Origin: Lineus longissimus
Lineage: Eukaryota > Nemertea > Pilidiophora > Heteronemertea > Lineidae
Length of the DNA: 64,000 nt
Assembly: GCF_910592395.1 (NCBI RefSeq)
Contig: NC_088325.1
Span: forward strand, 5,115,501-5,179,500
Direction: 5' to 3'
Position numbers and translations under genes: made by a program. Positions within the stretch are counted from its first letter, which is position 1. Each line of letters starts with the position of its first letter. Positions 52,215-64,000 of this stretch are shown in pieces. A model generated the notes under the pieces. That model did no database searches and was not told the origin of the DNA. It saw only the letters and a program-made list of their open reading frames with translations.

Positions 52215-55200
52215 GTAAGTTGGGTGTCCTCTATTTTGACTCGAGTTGGACGAAAAACGTGCAAAATGTATGAAGCAAATATCGCATTACCTAGGAGAGT
52301 GATACGCCATGTAATTTAAATATCTTAATCACACGAGGAATAATCTCGTGTAATCCCGACTCTAACTGATGAAAGACACTTCCCCTTTAATGCCTTTTGC
52401 GTCATTTTCATTGTAGTCCTTTGTTACATCAGGTATCGTTTGACATGCTAGAGAGTTTTTCCCGTTAACAAGACGTATAATCTATGTTAAAATGCGTTTC
52501 CAAGGTGTTTGCATGAGGACAACCACTTCGTGTTGTATCTCATTGGAAACACCTGATTTCCCCTCTTTCTGCAGGATGTTAAATCTGGGGTTTTATTACT
52601 TTGAATAAATCATAAGTGTCGCATTGGCTCCTTTCTCTGTTCCCCAACCACTGTGGATATTTTGCCAATTTAACCGGAAAAATCACGGAAAAATTCTACA
52701 TTTCTGGATATTCAACTCGTACAGTGACCAATCCCGTGAAAGAAAGTAGCTTGAGCTACCCATCAAAAACCAAATAATATAAAATCGAGGGGGGTCAACC
52801 ATTGCGCTTTTGAAATATATCGAATTATATTTTGAATCATGCCCAAGTGAGCGAAAAACGCATCAACTATCACTGGACGGCATTTCAACACACGGCTGAC
52901 GCACATCCCAAGTTCAGTTTACACATAAGTCGGCATCAGCAGTAAAATGCGTATTTTCTTGTTATCAACCAATTGAGCGCTCCAGCTTTCAGATATTCCC
53001 AATAACACGTCTCTAGCAAAACAATTGATACATCAACACTGACATGCACTGCATGATGAGCATGACATCATCGTCATGAACTCAAAAGTTAGAGTCCGGG
53101 AGCTGAGCGACTTTTATTTAACATACAGGCTACAAATGATTTGAATATGTTGTGGGATAAAGTACGCCTACCTGACCATAGAAACCAAATTCTTAAATTT
53201 TTCCAGTGGTGGGCGACGTAGACCGACTGTAGGAGATAGAGGGGTTAGCATTTGTGTTAATGTCTTCATCATTGGACCACGAATGGGAGCTCTTTACAGG
53301 AGCACAAGGATCGATGTACACTTAAATCTTGAACGGTTGAATTTAGACCCTATAAAGATAGAAACATGGTGCCTCGGAGTGAGATAAGCAGGTTTTTAAA
53401 TGCCCCCTTGATATGTTATAGAAAATCACGCTTTGGTTTCTTAGGAAATCAAGGCAAAATACATAAACAAGTCATTTCCAACCATACTGCCACTTAAGAA
53501 CAAATAAAACATGCTTATCTAATGTTTCTATCTGTGTGTAATATATATATAGGGTCTAAATCCAACCGCTCAAGATTTACGTGTACATTGGTGCTTGGGC
53601 TCCTTTACTAGCTGTGTTTGGCAGAGATTAAGTAATTGAGCGTTTGTACGAGACATGTACGAAAGAAATGTTCGTATTAAGTGATATTCAGAATTATTCC
53701 AAAACCCTTCAAATAGTCCTCAAAAATGTATGAAGGAAGGACAGCTTTTCTGTTGCAACTTATTCATCTCACAGATGGTATATGAATGAAAGAGAAAATG
53801 GCCACTCTGGAGAATTGATTGTCCATGCTTGCCGAGTATCAGGCAGGCTTCCAGCTTGTCGTGTTGGCCTGTCCTAGGAAAGGAAAAAGTTGTTCACTTT
53901 CGGGGCTGTCACAATGTGATGCATAGCTGAACTTATGCCAACTCATCTGAATTTTTATGAACACGATGATGCACGCTGATATATGTTTGTGATTGGCTTG
54001 GTATAAGTTGTACACATTAAAGGGTATTAAGCCTAATGCAAATATTCAATGGGATTTTATTCTTCATTTAAAACGACTAAAAACATTAGGGTTAATTAAA
54101 TGCTTTTTATTTCATGAAAATATCTCAAAAATTGAAAACGTTATGAGCGGTCAAAGTTAAAGATTCGGCAATGCTCATTAAATTGGACTGCTAGGTAATG
54201 TTATGATATGATGTCATAACATGTACTCCAATTTAATGACATATTTAATTCTTGAAATACTGGCAACGTACTTCACATACAATTATTAAATTTATCACAT
54301 GCGTAGAGTATACAATTATGACATGTGGGAATGAGTCTCTCATATCCAAAACTGCATAAATCGATTACATCACAACATGATTATGTTGCATAATAACAGG
54401 GATAATAAAGAAATGCTGTTATGTTGGCTAACATTATCAACATTTCAAAACAAACACTTCGGCTTTTCATTTGAAACCTTATAACGAACCCATCCTGGAA
54501 AAAATATCTGATATACTCAACATATGGTTACATAACAATAAATGGGATATTAGTAGAAGTTGATAAAAGAAATTTTAACAATTTAACAATTTAATGATAA
54601 TTGTAAGATACTCATTTAACATACATTGTATGTTTTATTGTGTTCTGATGAAAACTTCAAAAGATATTCAGATATGAAAAATTACATTATATCGGAACAC
54701 ACGCTATGACATCACTAAACTAAATCTAAGCAGCATCTCTTTATCCGTAGACCAGTTTTTTTCCCAATGATGCCTGCTGGATCTCCAACTTTGAACGCCC
54801 ATATATAACTACCCCAATTTTCTATATTTTTTTCATCAAACAAAGAGCAATTTAGTCCAGGACCTACTCCACTTCCATTAATCCTAATCAAGTGCACCAC
54901 AATTGGTCATTGTGCTTGGAATTTGAAAGCACGTTTGCGCTGTCTCAATATGACGTACAGCAGTACTATATGCCGACGTATGTGCATTTTCACCAACAGG
55001 CTAATAACATTTCTCATACATGAATTACTACTGTACGTCATAATGTGACAGTGCCATTAAGTTGGGAAATTGTGTTTTTGATGACTTTCAACGAAGTGTT
55101 GTTGTAGTGTTCATCTGGAAATATGAGATTCACACTCATGTCCGAGTTAGTTGCAACGGTATTGGCGCCCAAGAGTTAAGTTGAAGCGAATATTTCTTAT

Positions 55201-55221
55201 GGCTATTACAAATATACATGT

Positions 55222-55990
55222 ACAGACTGATGTAATATAACTCCAAATTTTATAAAGCGCAACGTATAGCAAAGAGTGAGTGCTCAACTGTGATTTGATA
55301 TAATAAGAATTTACAAAGCGAGTGTGTGTTTCGAGTGGAAATATCACACGAGTAGTTGTATTGGCCCAAGGAAACCCACTCGACCTGCATGCGATCTCGG
55401 GGGTTTCCGAATTCATACATTCGAGATTTCAGTCAGCAAATACACGTATTTGCGAAAGGTGGTAAGTGATAGTTGTAGTAATGTGTGTTCAGGTTGATGA
55501 CGAAACCGCACCCATGCAGTGTTGCCCCGCTGAATAGCCCTGCGACTGAATTCTGCTGTTTTCTTTGCTGCGTGTTTACAACTGTACAGACTGATGTAAT
55601 ATAACATGTACAGACTGATGTAATATAACTCCAAATTTTATAAAGCGCAACGTATAGCAAAGAGTGAGTGCTCAACTGTGATTTGATATAATAAGAATTT
55701 ACAAAGCGAGTGTGTGTTTCGAGTGGAAATATCACACGAGTAGTTGTATTGGCCCAAGGAAACCCACTCGACCTGCATGCGATCTCGGGGGTTTCCGAAT
55801 TCATACATTCGAGATTTCAGTCAGCAAATACACGTATTTGCGAAAGGTGGTAAGTGATAGTTGTAGTAATGTGTGTTCAGGTTGATGACGAAACCGCACC
55901 CATGCAGTGTTGCCCCGCTGAATAGCCCTGCGACTGAATTCTGCTGTTTTCTTTGCTGCGTGTTTACAACTGTTCGCTGTACATTATGCA
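55222..55990. repeat. 387-base tandem duplication inside unit 2
   Basis: The stretch from CAGACTGATGTAATATAACT through GTTGATGACGAAACC and TTGCTGCGTGTTTACAACTG occurs twice in a row with almost no changes; unit 1 lacks most of it (51,560-51,580). Confidence 0.85.
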
Positions 55991-56395
55991 GAGTGTGGTT
56001 GACCTTTTTAGTTTTTTAAATTTCATTCAGAACGTAGATACGTCATCTGAACTCACACGGCACTTGGAGGGTATTTTCTTTAGAGAGTGTTCCTCACCAA
56101 AGATGGGTTGCATTTTATTTGCGTGCCATTAGGTTTATGTGCAATTTGAGGTTATTGGTCAAGTGACTCAAACTTTAGACAGCGGTCAAAATAAGAGTCC
56201 ATCGCAAGCTTCTTTCTCATCAGCACTTGGACCTTTAACTCTCTTGTCTAATCACCTCCATGAATCAGCATTTGAGACACGGTCATACAATTTGATCTTG
56301 ATTTGATATTTTACCATATTAACATCTATTCACATACAAAACTCTGGATCGAGTTTTCGCGTGCCTAGACTCAGTAGTGTCTTCATATTTTCCAG

Positions 56396-56524
56396 GATGA
56401 TTCATCAAGGGAAGCCCGGTTCAATGAACATTCGGCTCCTCCAAAATATGAGAAGAATGATGGGATCAAATACCATAATGTTTCGACGTCTGCGCATGAT
56501 TTTCACAACGCTCATAATGAAGAG
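56396..56524 (+). CDS. IgSF receptor (plus gene): cytoplasmic exon, copy 2
   Basis: Same length, phase and splice sites as copy 1. Reads DDSSREARFNEHSAPPKYEK, then NDGIKYHNVSTSAHDFHNAH. Differences from copy 1 are the first two residues (YY to DD) and two single changes (FH to FN, HK to HN). The loss of the two leading tyrosines removes a possible phosphorylation site. Later exons or the stop codon were not found. Confidence 0.7.
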
Positions 56525-57888
56525 GTAAGTTGGGTGTCCTCTATTTTGACTCGAGTTGAACGAAAAACGTGCAAAAGGTATGAAGCAAATATCGCATTAC
56601 CTAGGAGAGTGAAACGCCCATGTAGTTTAAATATCTTAATCACACGATGAATAATCTCGTGTAATCCCGACTGTAACTGATGAAAGACACTTCCCCTTTC
56701 ATGGCTTTTGCGTCATTTTCATTGTAGTCCTTTGTTACATCAGGTATCGTTTGACATGTTAGAGAGTTTTTCCCGAATGTGTGCGATATGGACGCGTCCC
56801 GTTAACAGGAGGTATAATCTATGTTAAAATGCGTTTCCAAGGTGTTTGCATGAGGACAACCACTTCGTGTTGTATCTCATTGGAAACACCTGATTTCTCC
56901 TCTTTCTGCAGGATGTTAAATCTGGTGTTTTGTTACTTTTAATAAATCATAAGTGTCGCATTGGCTCCTTTCTCTATTCCCCAACCACTGTGGATATTTT
57001 GCCAATTTAACCGGAAAAATCACGGAAAAATTCTACATTTCTGGATATTCAACTCGTACAGTGACCAATCCCGTGAAAGACAGTTGCTTGAGCTACCCAT
57101 CAAAAACCAAAAAAAATAAAATCGAGGGGGGTCAACCATTGCGCTTTTGAAATATATCGAATAATATTGAATCATGCCGAAGTGAGCGAAAAACGCATCA
57201 ACTATCACTGGGCGGCATTTCAACACACGGCTGACGCACATCCCAAGTTCAGTTTACACATAAGTCGGCATCAGCAGTAAAATGCGTATTTTCTTGTTAT
57301 CAACCAATTGAGCGCTCCAGCTTTCAGATATTCCCAATAACATGTCTCTTGCAAAACAATTGATACATCAACACTGACATGCACTGCATGATGAGCATGA
57401 AATCATGGTCATGAACTCAAACGTTAGAGTCCGGGAGCTGAGCGACTTTTATTTAACATACAGGCTACAAATGATTTGAATATGTTGTGGGATAAAGTAC
57501 GCCTACCTGACCATAGAAACCAAATTCTTAAATTTTTCCAGTGGTGGGCGACGTAGACCGACTGTAGGAGATAGAGGGGTTAGCATTTGTGTTAATGTCT
57601 TCATCATTGGACCACGAATGGGAGCTCTTTACAGGAGCACAAGGATCGATGTACACTTAAATCTTGAACGGTTGAATTTAGACCCTATAAAGATAGAAAC
57701 ATGGTGCCTCGGAGTGAGATAAGCAGGTTTTTAAATGCCCCCTTGATATGTTATAGAAAATCACGCTTTGGTTTCTTAGGAAATCAAGGCAAAATACATA
57801 AACAAGTCATTTCCAACCATACTGCCACTTAAAAACAAATAAAACATGCTTATCTAATGTTACTATCTGTGTGTAATACATATATACG

Positions 57889-59700
57889 GTCTAAATCCAA
57901 CCGCTCAAGATTTACGTGTACATTGGTGCTTGGGCTCCTGTACTAGCTGTGTTTGTCAGAGATTAAGTAATTGAGCGTTTGTACGAGACATGTACGAAAG
58001 AAATGTTCGTATTAAGTGATATTCAGAATTATTCCAAAACCCTTTAAATAGTCCTCAAAAATGTATGAAGGAAGGACAGCTTTTCTGTTGCAACTGATTC
58101 ATCTCACAGATGGTATATGAATGAAAGAGAAAATGGCCACTCTGGAGAATTGATTGTCCATGCTTGCCGAGTATCAGGCAGACATCCAGCTTGTCGTGTT
58201 GGCCTGTCCTAGGAAAGTAAAAAGTTATTCACTTTTTGGGCTGTCACGCTGTGACGCATAGCTGAACCTATGCCAACTTATGTGAATTTTCATCAATACG
58301 CTGGTGCACGCTGATATGAGTTTGCGGTAGGTATGGTGTAAGTTGTACACATTAAAGGGCATTTAGCACAGTGCAAATGTTAAATGGGATTTTATTCTGC
58401 ATAAAAAACGACCAAAAACAATTGGGTTAATATAATGCATTTTTTTCATGAACATATCTTAGAAATTGAAAAGTTATGAGAGGTCAAGGTTAAAGATTCA
58501 GCAAGGCTCATAAAAAAATTAGACTTCTAGATAATAGTCATAACAATTGTTCCAATGTAATTCTTGAAATACTAGTTATGTACTTCACATACCATTATGA
58601 CATTTACCACATGTGTAGAATATACAATTATGAATGAGTCGCTCATATCCAAAACTGCATGAATTGATTACATCATGGCAGGATTATGTTGCATAACAGG
58701 GATAATAAAGAAATTTAGTTATGTTGGCAAACATTATCAACATTTCAAAACACTTCGGGTTTTATCTGAAAGCAGATGACGAACCCCATCATGGGAGAAA
58801 TTATCTGATACTCAACATATGGCCATTATGTAACGTGGTAAGCATCTGGTTACATAACATTTAACTTGGATATTAATAGAATGTGATCAAAGAAAATTTA
58901 ACAATTTAATAATAATTGTGAGATACTCATCGAGCGTTTTATTGTGTCCTGATGAGAACTTTAAAAGATAATTAAATGTGAAAACAATTCATTCAATCGG
59001 AATACACGCTATGACATCACCTAACTAAATTTGAGCAGCATCTCATTATCTGTAGATGGTGCCTGCTGGTTCTTCAACTTCGAACGTCCATATAAAACTC
59101 ACTAAATGTTTTTCATGAAGAATAAAGAGCGAACTAGTCGTACTCCACTTCAATTTTAATCTTGATAGTGCACCACAAGATGTCATTGTGCTGGGTATTT
59201 GAAAGCACGCTGGCGCTGTCACAATATGATGACGTATAGCACTACTTAATGCCAGCGTATGTGAATTTTCACCAGCTGCCTTATAAAAGTTCACATACAT
59301 GAATTACTACTGTTCGTCATAATGTGACAGCGCAATTAAGTTGGAACATTGTGTTTTTGATGACTTTCAACGAAATGTGGTTGTGTTCATCTGGAAATAT
59401 GAGAATCACACTCATGTCCGTTTTAGTTGTAACGGTATTGGCGTCCAAGAGTTAATTGGGAGCGAAGATTTCTTATAGCTATTACAAATATACATATACA
59501 GACTGATGTAATATAACTCCAAATTTGATTAAGCGCAACGTATAGCAAATAGTGAATGCTCAACTGTAATTTGATATAATAAGAATTCAGAGTGTTTGTT
59601 TTGAGTGGAAATATCACACGGGTAGTTGTCTTGTTCCACGGAAACCCACTCGACCTGCATGCGGTCTCGTGGGTTTCCATATTTATGGGCACCGGACTCA
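57889..59700. repeat. Large tandem duplication, unit 3 (partial, more diverged)
   Basis: Follows unit 2 from GGTCTAAATCCAA; GAGACATGTACG at 57,985. Similarity falls after about 58,250 and stops near 59,690 (ACCTGCATGCGGTCTCGTGG). A further piece resumes at 60,825-61,020. No cytoplasmic exon is present in this unit. Confidence 0.75.
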
Positions 59701-60109
59701 CAGTCTGGGGACCATATTGATATCACTCATGTTCTGGTTTCTTTCTTTCTGTTCAAATTCCACAAACATTATTGCGAGTGTTCTCCAAAACAGCTAATAA
59801 ACCAAAAATCAAATAAAACCAAATAAACCAAATAAATCAAATAAATCAAAAAATCGGATCATTTCGATGACTTTGAAGCGTTTTTATGCTCCGATTTTCT
59901 GATTTTTTGGAAAATCTCCTAAGCGATTCAGTCAATCACTACAACTAGGCCACGCCCGTTTTGGTGACGTCACGTAACACGAGTTCGATTCGATGACATC
60001 ACTTAAGCCCGAGTTAAATCCGAGTGTTAGCATTTTCATACAAAACAGTTGTTTCGGCTTATAACTCGGCTTACTCGGTTCACGCATGCACATATGAAGC
60101 CACGGGCAG

Positions 60110-60560
60110 ACCATTGATAGATTGGTTCCCGAGAGACAAGACCATAATTGATTTTTTAAGCCTTTTAGCAGTTAAATTGTCAATGTTTGACCGCGACGCA
60201 TCAAATACTGCGTGGGGTTGTGAATCTGAAATTTTGATATGATATTCTTGACAGTCGAGCAAGTAAATGGTGAAAAATAAACTGGTAGTTGAGCACGGAA
60301 ATTTTTTGATAATCGACAAATTAGACAGACATTGATTGATATTTCCACTCTTTTCAGCCAACTGGCAGAAAAATCTCAAAACACGCCCCCTATTACCAAA
60401 TTTGCAAAATTCGAAATTAACTTTTTCATCAAATAATTTCTTTATATCTGTTGACTTGGCACAAGAAAATTTTTTTCAATACCTCTCCAAATATGTACTT
60501 GAGAGTTAAAAACATGCACTCGTCTAATTGATAGGCCTCGACCCTCCAACCTATGAATAT
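60110..60560. repeat. Direct repeat, about 450 bases, copy 1
   Basis: Shares GAGACAAGACCA, TTGATTTTTTAAGCCTTTTA, AACACGCCCCCTATTACC and TTGATAGGCCTCGACCCTCC with 61,972-62,415. A possible short dispersed element. Confidence 0.8.
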
Positions 60561-61020
60561 TCATTAGTGGTCTTGTCTCCCGATGAGGTTATCGCATCTA
60601 CATTTCGTGCTGGTTTTCCTTCTCTATAAGGCACCGTCCATTTAGTTCATACGCACCTATCCCCTCATTTTCCCACCCTCCCCCTGTACACACCTTCTCC
60701 GCTCTCGTCATAACCCCCTCCCCGTCTACGCATATGGATACCATCATCAGGCACCACTGCTTCCTCCCCAATCCTGGGGCCCATCAAATTTGTTGGTAAG
60801 CAAATTTCTCAGTTTAGTTAAACATTTGAGATTTCAGTCTGCAAATACACGTATTTGCGAAAGGTAGTAGGTGACAGTTGTAGTAATGTGTGTTCAGGTT
60901 GATGACGAAACTGGACCCATGCGGGGTTGCCCCGCTGAATAGCCCTCTGACTGAATTCTGCTGTTTTCTTTGCTGCGTGTTTACATCTGTTCGCTCGACG
61001 ATATGCACAGTGTGGTTGAC

Positions 61021-61971
61021 CTGTTTATTTCCTGGATCTGCTGGCATTGTGTTTACTTAACTTACACCCATTCCGTCATTGACTGCTACTCTCCAAGCGT
61101 TTCTATAATATTCAAATACTACTCGATCTAGTGGCCTACCACGTTCGTAGACAATTTCCCTGGTCCAAGGTCATTGACCCGTAGTGTAAACTACATGGTA
61201 AACAAGAGGTTGTACATCTTCCATGGAGCACTTAAATTTTACTAGACGCCAAAGAACCTTAAAACAGCTCGAATAAAATTTGTATAGACACGGATGGAAT
61301 TAAACTATGACTTAGAAAAAGCGACCAGATAATTACCTGGTATTTTGACTGGTTAGAATCCATATTCACACTTTGATAATCCAAATAGCAGACTTATTAA
61401 ATATTGATGAAACGTTGCAGAACTAACTTGAACAATTAGATTCCAAGGGATGAAAGTGAGGCTGGACAGGGTTAAAAAGGAAAAGATGCAGAAATGGGAC
61501 CCAAATGACATTAACTCTTAAATATGGATGGTCAACTCCTAAAATTTACATCCAAGGCAAAACACACTGTTAAATTACAGAAACGCTCAAAGGAAATGTT
61601 TTATAATGATGCCAAAGGTGAAAAAGGGTCAACATCTCTACACCAAGGTCTCGGGTTCTTTCAAGACAATGTTGTCGGTGTTTTTGTTTTGATCTTCCTC
61701 AAACACCCGAAATGTGGACGCTTCATCGTCTTGAATATGCGTCGATGTGCTTGACTCGATCACTGAGCCGCCCGTTTTATGGCAATCTGAAGTTCTTCGA
61801 TTTCCTAATTCACAATCGATTCATTAACTAAATTTCTGATAACTTCAAAACTGTCATTGAATAAGGCTGTCCTTAAACCGAATGCATGTCGCAGTTATTT
61901 AATGCGTTTATTAGGGAGTCAGTGAAACATCTCCTTCATCATGATCTTGATTTGATTATTACCCGAGCTCT
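61021..61971. other. Unique sequence, no gene supported
   Basis: A 76-codon frame at 61,524-61,754 has no recognisable domain or splice support and is not called. Confidence 0.35.
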
Positions 61972-62415
61972 GAGACAAGACCACAATTGATTTTTTAAGC
62001 CTTTTAGCAGTTAAATTGTCAATGTTTGACCGCTACGCATCAAAGAATGCGTCAAGTAGTGAAACTGAAATTCGGATATGATATACGGGTTAGTCTTGCG
62101 AGTAACTGGTGCGATGGAAATTGGTGATTGACCACGGAAATATTTTTATAATCGACAAATTAGACAGACTTTGATATTTCCACTGTTTTCAGCCAGCTGG
62201 CAGAAAAAAACTCAAAACACGCCCCCTATTACCCAATTAGCAAAATTCGAAATTAATTTTTTCATCAAATAATTTCTTTATATCTGTAGACTTGCCACAG
62301 CAAATATTTTTTCAATACCTCTTCAAATATGTACTTGAGAGTAAAAAACATGCACTCGTCTAATTGATAGGCCTCGACCCTCCAACCTATGAATATTCAT
62401 TAGTGGTCTTGTCTC
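61972..62415. repeat. Direct repeat, about 450 bases, copy 2
   Basis: Counterpart of 60,110-60,560 with scattered changes and small indels. Confidence 0.8.
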
Positions 62416-62461
62416 CTCTAGGCCTGTACATCCCGGGTTTAAGCTGAAGTCCCTTGGAGTA

Positions 62462-64000
62462 TCACACTCATGTCCGAGTTAGTTGTACCGGTATTGGCGG
62501 CCAAGAGTTAATTGGAAGCGAATTTTTCTTATGGCTATAACGTATATATATATAGTGGTAATATTCAACAGCGCAACTTAAGGCAAATAGTGAGTGCTCA
62601 ACTGTGATTTGATATATATTTAGCCTAGCTGTAGGCCTATATATTCCGGATTTAGGAGCTGAGCTACCTAGGATTATAACAGTCATGTCCAAGCTGAATG
62701 TGTTCAGCCACCCTCAATACCAGGGTCAGTTGTATGCACGCTTCTGCCCTCGAGTAAACCGAAGATTATTCGTGGGATGAGGCGAAATATGCCCAATCAT
62801 CGACTCGATCACTTTTGATTCAGAAAACCATCATCCAATCTAACGCACACTATCTTATTGGTCAAAATTACTAATACTGAGACGAACACTGCGAAGTTTT
62901 TATTACAAGAACTTATATTCTGTCAGAAGTGTTTATCATCCCACTCCGATCAAAACAAAGTGTCGGTAAATAACAAAAAGCCGCAGTTTTAGTGGAATGA
63001 ACAAAACAATTCTTAGTAACTATACATTGGAACGATCTTTGCATCAATTTGAAACGATTTCTGAGACACAAGTTTGTGCATATTTCCCAGGGCAGCAGGG
63101 GATGCTGTGACGTAGGAGAGTAGCCGGCAATTCGGCCGGTAGCTATTATGGCTATACGCAGGGCAGCGGTTCGATATAGGTGTCGAGTAAAAAACCTTGC
63201 AGCTGGGGATGGTATTCAGCTCTCATGTCTCACGTTACCATTTTGGCATATTTGCCGTCACGGTCCCATTGATTTATGGGTGGAGAGAACAAAATAGGGC
63301 TAATTAGCTCTATAAGTGTTCTCCTCAAGAGCGGAAATAAATAACAGCTATAATCTTTCCAAGAGTTGAACCTGTGACCTTCTGAGTACGAGTCCGGTGC
63401 TGTAACCATAATACTGTCTTTGCCACTACTCTCAACTACATCAGTGGTACAAGTGAAAGAGTATTCAAAACAATATAGCAAAATGGTTTATCTAATCCCA
63501 AAACTGTCATCTGCATGAACACAACTGTGACAGCGAACAGTTAAGCACGCTAGGTTATACCATATATAATGTCATTCTCGGTATAAGATGATTAATTCAT
63601 CTCCCTCTAAAGGCAGAAGTACGTTTCTGAAGACAAATTAAAACAAGCTATCTCACTGTAAAAATTAGCAAATCTTTTTGATTTCTGATTTCCAGGGCAG
63701 AAGAACTTCACATGACAGCTAATCCACATTCAGGTGCCCCACTGTCTCAACGAGACAAAGACGACCGGCTTCTCTTTCTCTTTGTTCGACCCCCTTATTT
63801 TCGAAAGTCTGATGTGTTCGCGATTATTTGACAACTCAAACCAAGTATTGTTTTTAGGGCTGAGAATAGTAAAAATCATTTTTTGAAATGATCAGTTTCA
63901 CTGGTTTAAAGACAAAAGGATAGGCGGCGCTACTGGTCTTTGCAAAATGTATCATAGGTCTCAAATACGTTCTGGCTTCGTAATTCGGTATTGGGCGACC
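62462..64000. repeat. Copy of the 46-47.6 kb segment, cut by the window edge
   Basis: From about 62,466 it follows the repeat family seen at 46,360, 51,474, 55,137 and 59,411. From 63,190 it matches 46,560-47,590 closely, including its own tRNA-like SINE head. This suggests a larger duplication continuing to the right. Confidence 0.7.
63363..63434 (-). repeat. tRNA-derived SINE head, second copy
   Basis: On the minus strand reads GGTTACAGCACCGGACTCGT and then ACTCAGAAGGTCACAGGTTC, in the same place within the duplicated segment as the copy at 46,958. Confidence 0.65.

Larger units (their letters stand above)
48965..53551. repeat. Large tandem duplication, unit 1 (about 4.6 kb)
   Basis: Begins with GGTCTAAATCCAA and includes GAGACATGTACGAAAGAAAT at 49,332, which recurs at 53,650 and 57,985. 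It holds cytoplasmic exon 1. Compared with unit 2 it has an extra 270 or so bases near 49,065-49,330 and an insertion at 50,191-50,880. Confidence 0.8.
53552..57888. repeat. Large tandem duplication, unit 2 (about 4.3 kb)
   Basis: Closely similar to unit 1 and, in its first 200 or so bases and its last 800 or so, almost identical to the neighbouring units. Holds cytoplasmic exon 2. It contains its own internal 387-base tandem duplication (about 55,222-55,990). Confidence 0.85.

Noticed and set aside
61524-61754. 76-codon frame
   Set aside because: No family, splice signals or neighbours support it.

Overview
The window is animal nuclear DNA, most likely from a marine invertebrate; the species cannot be fixed from the sequence. 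It falls into two very different parts.

Part 1, positions 1 to about 12,580, is the right-hand portion of a Polinton/Maverick, a virus-like self-synthesising DNA transposon. It is AT-rich, compact and intronless, with genes on both strands: the 3' end of a membrane protein (+), a penton-like protein (-), protein-primed DNA polymerase B (+, broken by one in-frame stop), a glycine-rich membrane protein (-), a small repeat protein (-), a zinc/HNH nuclease-like protein (-), a chromodomain integrase (-), an A32-like packaging ATPase (+), a two-segment membrane protein (-), a minor capsid/penton-like protein (-), a tiny membrane protein (-) and the major capsid protein (-). Integrase and polymerase would copy and insert the element. 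The two capsid proteins and the ATPase would build and fill a particle. The maturation protease is not seen and may lie to the left. The element is peppered with a 30-base double-hairpin repeat that sits in frame inside at least six genes, in all three reading phases and both orientations, with compensatory changes in the stems. Start codons fall into two classes by upstream motif, TAAATG or AGA(A)nTG.

Part 2, about 12,580 to 64,000, is host DNA full of repeats, with two divergent immunoglobulin-superfamily receptor genes. The minus-strand gene (about 27,130 to 24,211) has Ig, FN3, transmembrane and tyrosine-bearing cytoplasmic exons whose splice phases match; its Ig exon has a one-base frameshift. 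The plus-strand gene (about 32,232 to 56,524) has one V-like Ig exon, three tandem Ig domains each split into two exons, a transmembrane exon, and two near-identical 43-codon cytoplasmic exons carried on tandem 4.3 to 4.6 kb duplications. A damaged copy of the V-like exon lies at 41,643.

Mobile DNA between and inside these genes includes a decayed LINE, a 966-bp Tc1/mariner-type inverted-repeat element, a Harbinger element with both transposase and Myb-like genes (decayed), a small Harbinger derivative, foldback elements, tRNA-derived SINE heads, and a 206-bp tandem triplet.
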